64,000 bases of DNA from Arenibacter latericius DSM 15913 (lineage in GTDB: Bacteria > Bacteroidota > Bacteroidia > Flavobacteriales > Flavobacteriaceae): assembly GCF_000424985.1 (NCBI RefSeq), contig NZ_AUKX01000016.1, forward strand, positions 1 through 64,000. Direction: 5' to 3'. This document shows positions 24,954 to 33,900 of this stretch, in pieces. Both the position numbers and the translations under genes were made by a program. The notes under the pieces were generated by a model. It saw only the letters and a list, made by a program, of their open reading frames with translations. It was not told the DNA's origin and did no database searches. Within the stretch, counting starts at the first letter, position 1; every line of letters starts with the position of its first letter.

Positions 24954-27342
24954 CCTGTCAGCATATCGCCCTATTATAGATATTCAGGATAATATCATCT
25001 TTGCCAATAATGGTAATGTGTTGTTGTGCTATGAGGGATTATTGCCAGAGATTCACTCTCTTTCAGAAAAAGATTATGAGGATATACATGGAGAATGGTT
25101 CCAAGCACTAAAATCTCTTCCTACAGGATGTGTTATACACAAACAGGATATTTATCTTAAAAAACTATATTCTTCTAATAAACTGCCTAAAAGTACCTTC
25201 CTAGAAAAAGTAACCCATGATTATTTTAAGGGGCGTGAATATATTGAGCATCGTTGTCTTTTATTTTTTACGCTAACTAAGAATAGAGCTTTAAACAATC
25301 CAAAGTATGTAAATCCTTTCCGAAAAATTTCCAAGGACTTGGTACAACAGTTGGATGATCAAGCAAGTGGTTTTATTGCTGCGGTTAGAGATTCAATTTC
25401 TTATATCAATAATAGTCGAAAAATGGAATTCATTTCACTTAAACCTAATGAGATACAAGACTTAACCACCGATTATTTTAATGGTTTCAGTGAAGGATTT
25501 GATACTGATATAATCCTGGATAAATCACATATTAATATTGGTGAAAACTACTTTGATGTATTGGCCGTAAATAACGAGCTCTGCTTCAATGAAAATGTGC
25601 AGAGCAGTAAGAACAATGAGCAGTACACTTCCAATGAATTTGTATTCCACCAAGGTTTTATCGATGGTCTTGGTTTGACCCTGAATGAAAATCATATCGT
25701 GAACCAGATTCTCTACCTGGACGATAAGCAGAAATGGCGAAAGTTGCTGGATTACAAAATTGAGGAGTTGAACAAAAGCTCCAATTTTGGTTCCCAGAAC
25801 AAGGTTGTTCTTGGGAAAATCCAGCATATTTTGGAACAGATTAATTCAGATGATAGTTCACGGGTAATCCGTGGCCATTTGAACATTATCTTTTGGGCCA
25901 AGGAGGCTAGGGAATTGAGAAAAATAACTTCCAAGGTAAAAACAGCGTTTAAGGAACTGGATATCTTTCCTTATTATCCAAGGGGGGAGGAACGCAAAAA
26001 TTACATACTGAACAGCTACTGTTGCTTTTCGTCCAATTTTTCCAATTCCGATCTATATGTAACAGATTTGAAACATGCGCTCTGTCTGTTTTTAAATAGC
26101 ACTAATTATAAATCTGATGAAACAGGAATTATCTTTAACGACCGATCTTATAATATTCCGGTAATTAAAGATGTCTGGGATGACCATAAAGTGCGTATCA
26201 AGGCACGAAACTTTGCCATATTTGCTCCTACAGGTGAGGGGAAATCGTTCTTGGCAAATAATATCCTGCGTCAATATTTTGAAAGTGGGGTCCGTTTGGT
26301 CATCATTGATTTAGGTGGTTCTTACACAAAATTTGCCAAGTTGTATCCTGGTAAGTATACAATCCTGCGATATGAGAGCGGGAAGAGTTTAGGTATTAAC
26401 CCCTTTTACATTAGCGATAAAAAGGACCTTTTGCCAGAACATTTGGAGGATTTGTCGGTGTTTCTTTTTGAACTCTTCGGGGCTGACAGGAAGGTTACGA
26501 AGGCACAATCGGTTTCGGTCAAAAAGATATTGATATATTATTATAATACTCTTTCTGAGGGTCACTCTTTAGATAGTTTCTATTGTTTTATCGAGGATAA
26601 CAAGCACGAACTCTTGGGTAAGTTAAATATCCATCCAGATTATTTTAACGTTAATAATTTCCTTCACATCATGTCCGAATATGTGGGTAATGGGCTCTAT
26701 AGCTTCCTTTTTGAAATGAGCGAGGACCAATCCTACAAAATAGAAGATAAGCGTTTAATCGTGTTTGAACTGGACGAGGTGAGGGACAATAAGGAGATCC
26801 TATCCGTAATGTTAAAGCTGATTAAGACGGCCATACAGCGTACGATTTGGAAAAATCGTTCCGAAAAAGGGATTATTCTTTTTGATGAGTTTGCTAAACA
26901 ATTGAAGTTCGACAACGTACTGGAAAGTGTAGAGTTCTATTATCAGGCAATACGAAAGCAGAATGGTGCTATCGGTATAATTCTGCAGACTATCAATCAG
27001 CTTCCGAACAACTCAATCTCTGCTAGTCTATTGGAAAACACCCAAGTCATTTATAGTCTAAATAATGAGAAAGGGTATGATGACTTGGTTAAACGGCTTA
27101 ATCTAACCGACCACGACCTGAACCAGTTAAAGTCAATAAAGAACAATTTTACGGGACCTCGCAAATACACAGAAATGTTTATCAAGATAGGGAAGGAGAG
27201 TAACATATTTCGCCTCGAGGTTCCTAAAGAAGTATATGCCGCCTATCTCACTGATGGGTTGGAGAATGATGAAATAATGCAGTTATACGAGCAGCATCAA
27301 GATATGGAAAAAGCAATTATTGAATACACTTCTAAAACCTAA
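24940..27342 (+). CDS. traG: TraG-family conjugation ATPase (VirB4-like)
   Basis: With the ATG at 24940 the protein is 800 residues long, typical for CTnDOT-type TraG. The N-terminal half is the VirB4 TraG-N region; the C-terminal half has a P-loop APTGEGKSFLANNILRQYF (about residue 430), a RecA-fold segment LVIIDLGGSYTKFAKLYPGK and a Walker B GIILFDEFAKQL. VirB4 ATPases energise pilus assembly and substrate transfer from the inner membrane. It overlaps traF by 14 bases and is followed five bases later by the TraI-like gene. Nothing suggests loss of function. Confidence 0.88.
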   Translation: MKKINLSAYRPIIDIQDNIIFANNGNVLLCYEGLLPEIHSLSEKDYEDIHGEWFQALKSLPTGCVIHKQDIYLKKLYSSNKLPKSTFLEKVTHDYFKGREYIEHRCLLFFTLTKNRALNNPKYVNPFRKISKDLVQQLDDQASGFIAAVRDSISYINNSRKMEFISLKPNEIQDLTTDYFNGFSEGFDTDIILDKSHINIGENYFDVLAVNNELCFNENVQSSKNNEQYTSNEFVFHQGFIDGLGLTLNENHIVNQILYLDDKQKWRKLLDYKIEELNKSSNFGSQNKVVLGKIQHILEQINSDDSSRVIRGHLNIIFWAKEARELRKITSKVKTAFKELDIFPYYPRGEERKNYILNSYCCFSSNFSNSDLYVTDLKHALCLFLNSTNYKSDETGIIFNDRSYNIPVIKDVWDDHKVRIKARNFAIFAPTGEGKSFLANNILRQYFESGVRLVIIDLGGSYTKFAKLYPGKYTILRYESGKSLGINPFYISDKKDLLPEHLEDLSVFLFELFGADRKVTKAQSVSVKKILIYYYNTLSEGHSLDSFYCFIEDNKHELLGKLNIHPDYFNVNNFLHIMSEYVGNGLYSFLFEMSEDQSYKIEDKRLIVFELDEVRDNKEILSVMLKLIKTAIQRTIWKNRSEKGIILFDEFAKQLKFDNVLESVEFYYQAIRKQNGAIGIILQTINQLPNNSISASLLENTQVIYSLNNEKGYDDLVKRLNLTDHDLNQLKSIKNNFTGPRKYTEMFIKIGKESNIFRLEVPKEVYAAYLTDGLENDEIMQLYEQHQDMEKAIIEYTSKT

Positions 27343-27346
27343 GATA

Positions 27347-27919
27347 ATGAGAAAAACTCTGGTACTATTCACATTGGCATTAATACTATTTGGCTTTAAT
27401 ACAACTGCCCAGGGCTTGCCCGTTTATGACAACACTAATTTCATCAGTTTGGTAAAACAGCTATTGGAATCTGGTAAGCAGACGGCCAACCTTCTTAAGA
27501 CCGTCAATTTTTTAAAGGAACAAAAAGAGAATTTGGAGAAGGTAAATAGTGTAGTTCGGCAATTGAAAGCGGTTCGGGAAATCGGTAGGAATAACCAACG
27601 TCTTATAAATGTGATGCAAAACGACCTAAGGGACATTCTAAATTCCCCCTATATCAAACCAGGTGAAGTATCAAGGGTAACGGAGTCTTTTAACAGTATT
27701 GTCAAAAACTCCTTGGTGACCATGGATTTCATAGAGCAAATCCTATCAAATGATTATTTAAAAATGAGCGATTCCGAACGAACTGAAATTCTCAAAGAAA
27801 TGGAAGTGCAGTCTAAAGTAATGGTAACAGACATTCACTACAAAACCAAACGCTATAATGACATCATATCATTTAGGACTATGCAGGATAAAGTAAATAA
27901 CAGGAGAACCAATTATTAG
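27347..27919 (+). CDS. traI: TraI-like secreted conjugation protein (DUF4141, VirB5-like position)
   Basis: The ATG at 27347 (not the codons upstream, which lie inside traG) gives a 190-residue protein with a clean signal peptide ending NTTAQG. The rest is almost entirely helical, with a coiled coil over about residues 35-80 (LLKTVNFLKEQKENLEKVNS) and a conserved-looking end YKTKRYNDIISFRTMQDKVN. Position between the VirB4 ATPase and the TraJ membrane protein and the size fit TraI of Bacteroidota conjugative transposons. A periplasmic, channel-associated role is expected from the family. Confidence 0.7.
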   Translation: MRKTLVLFTLALILFGFNTTAQGLPVYDNTNFISLVKQLLESGKQTANLLKTVNFLKEQKENLEKVNSVVRQLKAVREIGRNNQRLINVMQNDLRDILNSPYIKPGEVSRVTESFNSIVKNSLVTMDFIEQILSNDYLKMSDSERTEILKEMEVQSKVMVTDIHYKTKRYNDIISFRTMQDKVNNRRTNY

Positions 27920-27922
27920 GCT

Positions 27923-28762
27923 ATGAACTCAAATATTATTTTAGGGATAGGGTTGGAGTACATAGACGCCGTCTTCCAAACCATACAGAACAGTGATTTT
28001 TCGCAGTATACAATTGCAGGGATAAAAGTACTTGCCGTGTTATTCTTTTTAATAAATATCCTTAAAAAATATAATGAAGGTATCGCGGACAGGTACGGCT
28101 ATACTTGGGGGTTGAGCCCAGGAGAACTGGCCAAGAATTTTGCAGTGGTAATCTTAGTTATTTTTTCTACTCAGATACTTGGTTTTTTCGATGGGATTTT
28201 AACCGCAGTAGAAAGTCAATACCGAAATACTGCTCCAGCGTTATTACCCTTACAAATGCAAGATTTCCCCCTTGAAGAGGACATAAATCTTTTAGATTCA
28301 GCAAAGATGGCTATGGTTCTATTATATGAAGCTTTGATTACACCGATGTATAGCTTTAGAATACTCGCTTTTGTCATAAGCCTATTTCTTTGGATTTTAG
28401 ATTTATTTATCTATCCCCTATTTCTTGCAGAGCGTTATTTTCTATTGGGAATAATGCAAGCATTTTTCCCTTTGGTCATCAGTTTGGCCGTGTTTGAAAA
28501 GTTCCGATCCATGGCATACAACTTTTTTAAGTTATATGCTGCAGTCTACATGTTGGTCCCAGCTTTCTTTTTGGTCAATGTATTTATTAACGCAATCTAT
28601 ACGGAGATCAATACCACTTTTTGGGTTAACCTCTTTGGGACCAATCTAGGCAACTCTTTATTTGCCCCAGTGGTGGATTTGGGGTCCATTGGTTTTATCG
28701 TATTTCTCAAGTTTAAACTGTACAAACGTGCTACTTCGTTCACATTAAGATTATTCACCTAA
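27923..28762 (+). CDS. traJ: TraJ-like polytopic inner-membrane protein (VirB6-like)
   Basis: A 279-residue protein with at least five transmembrane segments, for example IAGIKVLAVLFFLINILKKY, AKNFAVVILVIFSTQILGFF, FRILAFVISLFLWILDLFIY and YAAVYMLVPAFFLVNVFINA, plus a short basic C-terminus. VirB6-type proteins form part of the inner-membrane DNA channel. The gene is three bases after traI and its stop overlaps the start of traK by one base, so it belongs to the same operon. It is somewhat shorter than CTnDOT TraJ. Confidence 0.75.
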   Translation: MNSNIILGIGLEYIDAVFQTIQNSDFSQYTIAGIKVLAVLFFLINILKKYNEGIADRYGYTWGLSPGELAKNFAVVILVIFSTQILGFFDGILTAVESQYRNTAPALLPLQMQDFPLEEDINLLDSAKMAMVLLYEALITPMYSFRILAFVISLFLWILDLFIYPLFLAERYFLLGIMQAFFPLVISLAVFEKFRSMAYNFFKLYAAVYMLVPAFFLVNVFINAIYTEINTTFWVNLFGTNLGNSLFAPVVDLGSIGFIVFLKFKLYKRATSFTLRLFT

Positions 28763-29376
28763 TGAAAACGCCTTATAAAGACATATACTCCGTTCTTAAG
28801 ATCAATCGATTTATCGTGCTCGCTATAGTCGTTTGCACTACAATATCGAGCGTATTTTCCGTTTGGATGGCATTCCACATCAACAATAAATCAATGAACA
28901 GTGCATTCGCCATAAATACGGATGGATCTATTATTCCTTTAAAGTTGATGGTTCAAAAAGAGAATTTTAAAGTTGAAGTTCTCGCACACTTGGAATTGTT
29001 CCACACCTATTTCTACAATATTGATGCAAGTAATTATAAGAGCAATTTAGAGAAAGCATTATGGGTAGGGGATAGCTCGGTGGATAATCTGTATCGCCAG
29101 AAGAAGGCCGATGGCGTTTACAACCGTCTATTACAATATTCTCTTGTACAGAAGGTGTTGAGCATCGATTCTCAAATTCAGGAAGAGAATGGTGTTTATA
29201 GTTTTAGGACCACCACAATTTTCGAGATCAATAGGGGCACGATCGTCGATACTTATGAGTTGGTTTCTACTGGAAACCTGATCAACGTGGACAGGAACTT
29301 TCCGAACAACCCCCATGGTTTGTTAATCACTAACTTTTTTGAAAATAGTTTAAGGAAGTTAAGCGAGAGCCCATAG
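28762..29376 (+). CDS. traK: TraK-like conjugation protein (VirB8-like)
   Basis: The 204-residue protein has a cytoplasmic N-terminus (KTPYKDIYSVLKINRFIVLA), one transmembrane helix (about 17-40) and a periplasmic domain with LHLE-type motifs ELFHTYFYNIDASNYKSNLE and the NNPHGLLITNFFE end typical of Bacteroidota TraK. VirB8-like proteins are inner-membrane scaffold components of type IV secretion. Start and stop overlap or abut the neighbouring tra genes. Assignment rests on order, topology and these motifs. Confidence 0.82.
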   Translation: MKTPYKDIYSVLKINRFIVLAIVVCTTISSVFSVWMAFHINNKSMNSAFAINTDGSIIPLKLMVQKENFKVEVLAHLELFHTYFYNIDASNYKSNLEKALWVGDSSVDNLYRQKKADGVYNRLLQYSLVQKVLSIDSQIQEENGVYSFRTTTIFEINRGTIVDTYELVSTGNLINVDRNFPNNPHGLLITNFFENSLRKLSESP

Positions 29377-29400
29377 TGACACATATCAAAACCACTAGAA

Positions 29401-30330
29401 ATGAAAATAGAAAAAAACAAAATTGTATTTGCCTCGGTTCTCACGATGATATTGGCATTCTTAATTTCCTATTCCCTACTGATTATGGGCGAAGGAGAGG
29501 AGGATAATATGAACCTAAAACAGACAATGGTTCCTCAACTGGCAGGAGAACAAAAAGAGTACGATTCAAAATTGGATGCAATAAACGATCTAAAAGAAGT
29601 TCGTGAAACCAACGCTCCCAGCATATATGATGAAAAACTAATTGATTCCCTTGGCAACTATGATCCCCATTTACCAGAAAAGGAAAAGGAACGGATTGTG
29701 GACAGTATCTATAAAGCAGGAAGGATTAGATATTCAGAAAAGACCACTCCACGTGGTGGGCGTAATAAAGTTACAACTAACGAACCTATTGAAAAGGATT
29801 CAACAGAATATATAAATGATCAAAAACTAAAAGCCAAAGAGATGGGATTGGAACACCAGCTCTTCTTTGCTTCGGATCCTCTAGAAAATGATTCTTCAGT
29901 CCCTGGCACACCGGAGACAATAATTTATGCGGTTGTAGATGGGGATCAAGTGGTTCATGTAAATTCCCGTTTACGGATGCGATTGGCCCAAACAACGATC
30001 ATAAATGGTACAGAAATCCCTAAGCATACCCCGGTTTTCGGTTTTATAAAAATTCGGCCGAACCGTGCCTTGATCGAAATCGAAAATATCGGTCATCAGC
30101 TCACTAACTTAAAGGCTTATGATCTTCAGGATGGGAGCGAGGGGATTTATGTAGAAAACGGTTTTAGGGAAGAAGTAACCAATGAGGTACTAGACGATAT
30201 TATAGAAGACATTAATATCCCTAGCGTGCCTCAATTGAGTGGTGTGACCAAGGTGCTTCGGCGTAAGAACAAAAACATAAAGGTTACTGTGCTGAATAAT
30301 TATAAACTAATTCTAAAGCCCAAACCCTAA
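29401..30330 (+). CDS. traM: TraM-like conjugation protein (VirB10-like)
   Basis: This 309-residue protein has one N-terminal transmembrane helix (FASVLTMILAFLISYSLLIM), a long charged and Pro/Glu-containing linker (about 40-175), and a C-terminal beta-rich domain with TIIYAVVDGDQVVHVNSRLR, MRLAQTTIINGTEIPKHTPV and FGFIKIRPNRALIEIENI, which match conjugative-transposon TraM. VirB10-like proteins span the periplasm and link inner and outer membrane parts of the channel. It is 24 bp after traK and 29 bp before traN. Confidence 0.85.
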   Translation: MKIEKNKIVFASVLTMILAFLISYSLLIMGEGEEDNMNLKQTMVPQLAGEQKEYDSKLDAINDLKEVRETNAPSIYDEKLIDSLGNYDPHLPEKEKERIVDSIYKAGRIRYSEKTTPRGGRNKVTTNEPIEKDSTEYINDQKLKAKEMGLEHQLFFASDPLENDSSVPGTPETIIYAVVDGDQVVHVNSRLRMRLAQTTIINGTEIPKHTPVFGFIKIRPNRALIEIENIGHQLTNLKAYDLQDGSEGIYVENGFREEVTNEVLDDIIEDINIPSVPQLSGVTKVLRRKNKNIKVTVLNNYKLILKPKP

Positions 30331-30359
30331 TATTGGAGGGGCATTTAAAATCTAATCTC

Positions 30360-31211
30360 ATGAAAAACTATGCTATAATTTTTGGTTGTCTATTTCTTTC
30401 TGCCTTACGAATTTGTACAGCACAGACGCCAGAACAACCGCAAATAGCACTTGACACTATATATGCTAACGATAAAAAAAATGTGGCTCTATTCTTCCCT
30501 GAGGCAATTCGACAAGGAATTACTGGTTCTAATAACTACATTTTTACCTATAATAGGGAACGGGAACAATATTATGGTTTGCTACAGGCAACCCCGGGGG
30601 AAGAGAGCAACTTGCTCGTAGTCAGTTCAAACGGTTCAATTTTTTCGTATATTGTAAAGTATAATAAGGAGCTTACCAAACTTAATTATTTCATAACTGA
30701 CTCTAATAGCATTGGTAAGGAAAATGAAATTGGCACTGTAGTTTCAAACAGGGCTCAATTTTTGGATACGATTGACAGTGAGGTTCCCTACTACAAAAGA
30801 TTTTGTAAATACCTTTTACAGGAAAAGAAGAAAATAGGAAGGATTAAAAAGCGGAACCAAGGCATTGTTTTAAGTTTAGATAATATTGTCTTTAACAAGA
30901 AAGAACTTTATTTCGTAATCAAGTTAGTGAACAACTCTTCTTTAGATTATGATTTGAATTTTTTGGATCTATCACTTGAAACGAGGCAAAAGGGGAAAAG
31001 AAAATCATTGCAAAAATTAATTAAAGAGCCCGTTTTTAAATATAATCTACCAAATAGAGTTGTAAAAGGAGGGATGGTAAGGTTGGTTTATGTTGTTCCT
31101 AAATTTTCTTTGAGCAATGATCGCAGGATGACCTTTAACCTAAATGAAAAGAACGGGCAACGAGATATAGAATTGAAGGTATCACACCGATTTATTAATA
31201 ATCCAAATTGA
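30360..31211 (+). CDS. traN: TraN-like conjugation protein (DUF4138, VirB9-like)
   Basis: With the ATG at 30360 the 283-residue protein has a signal peptide (ending about CTAQT), a beta-rich first half with NVALFFPEAIRQGITGSNNY and YGLLQATPGEESNLLVVSSN, then a Cys/Lys region RFCKYLLQEKKKIGRIKKRN and a second beta domain (LYFVIKLVNNSSLDYDLNFL). This matches the conjugative transposon TraN family, the outer-membrane-proximal VirB9-like component. The longer frame from 30333 is rejected because it would destroy the signal peptide. No TraO, TraP or TraQ homologue was recognised after it. Confidence 0.82.
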   Translation: MKNYAIIFGCLFLSALRICTAQTPEQPQIALDTIYANDKKNVALFFPEAIRQGITGSNNYIFTYNREREQYYGLLQATPGEESNLLVVSSNGSIFSYIVKYNKELTKLNYFITDSNSIGKENEIGTVVSNRAQFLDTIDSEVPYYKRFCKYLLQEKKKIGRIKKRNQGIVLSLDNIVFNKKELYFVIKLVNNSSLDYDLNFLDLSLETRQKGKRKSLQKLIKEPVFKYNLPNRVVKGGMVRLVYVVPKFSLSNDRRMTFNLNEKNGQRDIELKVSHRFINNPN

Positions 31212-31217
31212 ACTAGT

Positions 31218-31583
31218 ATGAAAGCATTGATTATACCTTTGATGGCACTCTTGTTGATTAGCTGTACTACTAAGCAGGACTTGTCCCATACCGAAACAGC
31301 AAAAATCGTTATAGAAAGTTTTTACAATGGCGATAAAACAACCTTAGAAAAACATACCACCCCTGAAAGTTATACCAACTTTATTAGCCTGCAAGGAATG
31401 TTTGTTGAGGATGAAAATTCAGCTTCCGATTTTAAGGTAATTGATGAATTAGTTGATGGGAGTGTAGCTTGGGTTAAGTATTCCACTGCTTATGAACAAA
31501 AGCCGGGCGTATTTAAGTTAGTAAAGGAAGATGAGCAGTGGAAGGTTACCGAAAGAAGGCCTAGGGAAAAGGTGCCTTTTTGA
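31218..31583 (+). CDS. small NTF2-like lipoprotein (DUF4878-type)
   Basis: A 121-residue protein with a lipoprotein signal (LLLISCTT, lipid Cys about residue 16) and a cone-shaped NTF2-like domain: AKIVIESFYNGDKTTLEKHT at the start, VDGSVAWVKYSTAYEQKPGV and LVKEDEQWKVTERRPRE at the end. This resembles DUF4878 lipoproteins, whose role is unknown. It follows traN by six bases and is the last gene of the tra operon; an envelope role in transfer, such as exclusion or channel support, is possible but unproven. Confidence 0.65.
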   Translation: MKALIIPLMALLLISCTTKQDLSHTETAKIVIESFYNGDKTTLEKHTTPESYTNFISLQGMFVEDENSASDFKVIDELVDGSVAWVKYSTAYEQKPGVFKLVKEDEQWKVTERRPREKVPF

Positions 31584-31827
31584 AGTCAGTTACAAATTAT
31601 TAAAAAGGATTGTTTTTTAGAAATTTTGAATTTAAATTTCATTGAATCCTCACCATACCACAACAGATGAGGTTTTATGCGTTGTAGGGGGATAGTATTA
31701 TTGTAATAACTTCAAGGTTACCAGATGATTGTTAATTACTTATTTAAGTACTATCTTGATTAAGATAAAAAAAGATGTTGTTAAAAGGTACTTTGACAAC
31801 TCGTTTGCAACCATTAAAACCAACCAT

Positions 31828-32627
31828 ATGAAAAATGTACTATTATTTATTTTATCATTAATTGTGATTAACCTTAACGCTCAAACTGAAATTGAAAAAG
31901 GTAGTTATCAATTTACTACAAACATTATTGAAGATTTCTCAGAAATGAAAGTAAAGGGTACTAAGGATTCAACAGAAATTTTTCAAGGTAGTAAAATAAC
32001 CGTTGTAGGAATGTCTGTCGATTTAAAAACAGTTTATATAAAATACTGGGAATATTATCCGACTAAAATAACTAAAAATCATCTTTTTGGTAAAAAAAGG
32101 GTTTCACCTAATGAAAAAGCAGATGTTTATAACGAGAAGGTTTTTGAGCTTCCATCAGAAACATTCAAAAAAATAACACAACCTCTTTACCAAAGATATA
32201 AAGGGACAAGTGTTGGTGTTTATACTATTCCATTTAGATTAAGAGGAAGTGGGGGGATTTTGATTTTGAATCAAGTTTATCGTTACAGGCAAATCTAGTG
32301 GCTGGGTTTGGAACACGAACTAAGGAGTATTCTTGGATTGATATCTCTTTAGGAATTGGTTTAACAGGGGTTAATTTAAACTCTGATAATAGCAATATTT
32401 CTGGCCAAAGAACTGCATCGGCATTTACGATATCCAGTGGGATAGTAGTAAAACCTTCTAAATTTGCTAACCTTGGATTATTTATAGGAAGTGATACTTT
32501 AGGTGCAAATGATAGAGATGTTCAATGGATTTATAATAGAGATTTATGGATAGGATTAGGATTAAATGTAAGCTTTAATGCTATTACAACGAATCAGAGT
32601 CCCGATGGTGAAAATAAGAAGCAATAA
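31828..32627 (+). pseudogene. secreted protein gene interrupted at a G6 tract
   Basis: The ATG at 31828 starts a protein with a signal peptide (ending NLNAQTE). The frame runs to 32298, but the last 15 codons after the G6 run at 32251-32256 look out of frame. Adding one G restores FRLRGSGGDFDFESSLSLQA and then VAGFGTRTKEYSWIDISLGI, continuing to a stop at 32627, about 266 residues in all. The restored C-terminus has alternating Gly/aromatic beta strands typical of a small outer-membrane barrel, ending NRDLWIGLGLNVSFN. Either the gene is broken, the run is a phase-variable switch, or the base is a sequencing error. The first 240 bases before the gene hold nothing I can name. Confidence 0.65.
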
Positions 32628-32861
32628 GGTTAGGCACTAACCAAATATTCAATTCGATGATATTACACAATCAGTTGTAGCTGTTTAGTGGTAAATTGAA
32701 CAACTACAGTATTATCAGGTTGTTATATCAATTGAGCATTGGGCATAGTAATTAATTGAGTCATATTTAAATTAGTGCTATCTTACTATACTTATGGTAT
32801 AAGCATAGTCAAGAGGTATTAAATACACTTGTATTGTGTCATATAGAAAATATATTATTAA

Positions 32862-33551
32862 GTGAAAAACATCGAGCAAATTTTACTTTTAAATAAATAT
32901 TTATCTACTAGATATTTAATATTTAACAAGTTTAACTGGAGAGTAAAGGTTCTCATCTACATAATACTTGCTGGAATTTTATCGCTTTTTAGCGTTTTTG
33001 TTTATAACAGTTTTCCGTCACCAAAAATACTGCCTTTATTGCTTATTATTCCGATATTTCTATTAGGGATAATTTATTCTATCGTATATAATTTAAATAC
33101 TCAAAAGGTCATCAAAAGATATTATTCCTATGCCTTGGATGATGATGAAAACTGGACAGATGTAACGATACTTAAAATAAGAAAAAAAGAACTAAAAAAA
33201 TACTTAAATAATAAGGATTTGTTCAAAAAAGAAAACCTTATCTTTTTGATAGAATCGGTCAAATTCCATTCGGAAAATAAATATAAGTTAGGATTCTTGT
33301 GGAATACGATTATCATATTGATTAGTGTCTATTTTGGAGGGCTTATAAGTGGTCAATCTGGTTTTTATGAAAATTTCGAAGAATTTGAAAAACACTATAA
33401 GAATATTGCAATTGGAATGGTTGGAATCGTAATATTCGTTTGGCTTTTCGATAATTCAGTTTTAAGAGAAATTATAAATATGAGACTAAAATCGAAACAC
33501 AGACTTTTAATGACGCTGGAGAATATTTATATCCAAAAATATGGTACATAA
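32862..33551 (+). CDS. hypothetical membrane protein
   Basis: A 229-residue protein from a GTG start (KNIEQILLLNKYLSTRYLIF). Two transmembrane helices lie at about residues 29-50 and 54-75, a charged cytoplasmic-type segment follows (DDDENWTDVTILKIRKKELK), then two more helices at about 143-163 and 180-202 and a basic tail. The pattern resembles uncharacterised accessory membrane proteins of Flavobacteria; I do not recognise a family. It stands alone between two broken genes in the element's cargo region. No signal of function is seen. Confidence 0.6.
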   Translation: MKNIEQILLLNKYLSTRYLIFNKFNWRVKVLIYIILAGILSLFSVFVYNSFPSPKILPLLLIIPIFLLGIIYSIVYNLNTQKVIKRYYSYALDDDENWTDVTILKIRKKELKKYLNNKDLFKKENLIFLIESVKFHSENKYKLGFLWNTIIILISVYFGGLISGQSGFYENFEEFEKHYKNIAIGMVGIVIFVWLFDNSVLREIINMRLKSKHRLLMTLENIYIQKYGT

Positions 33552-33667
33552 TATTTGTTATAACAAGTTGGGGATAAAGCATTAAATTTAAAGCCTTAGG
33601 CGTGTTTGTCAAGTCCACCAAGTCTTTCGGTTTTGGATAAAAAAAGATAATATCCAATAAATAAATG

Positions 33668-33900
33668 TCTGAAAAGAAAAACTCTACTTTAAACCTTCTA
33701 TAAGAATTAATACCTTTAGTTAATATTTTTTTAGTTTGCCTTGGTTACTTTAATAAAAGCCTGTATTTCGATAAGTTCGGAGTAGACATTTTATATTACC
33801 TTACAGTACAAGAACTAGCTTTTTCTTTTATACCAGTAGGCTCTTTATTTGTAGTGGTGTTGCTTTTTATAATTATAATATTAGCTCCAAGTGTAAACTG
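33668..33900 (+). pseudogene. truncated membrane-protein gene, disrupted by IS256
   Basis: An ATG at 33668 opens SEKKNSTLNLL, then an in-frame TAA, and the same frame continues as ELIPLVNIFLVCLGYFNKSL and LAFSFIPVGSLFVVVLLFII with two hydrophobic helices. The frame ends exactly where the left end of the IS256-type element begins (33891), so the gene was probably cut by that insertion and already carried a nonsense mutation. The original product was a multipass membrane protein of unknown type. Confidence 0.5.
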
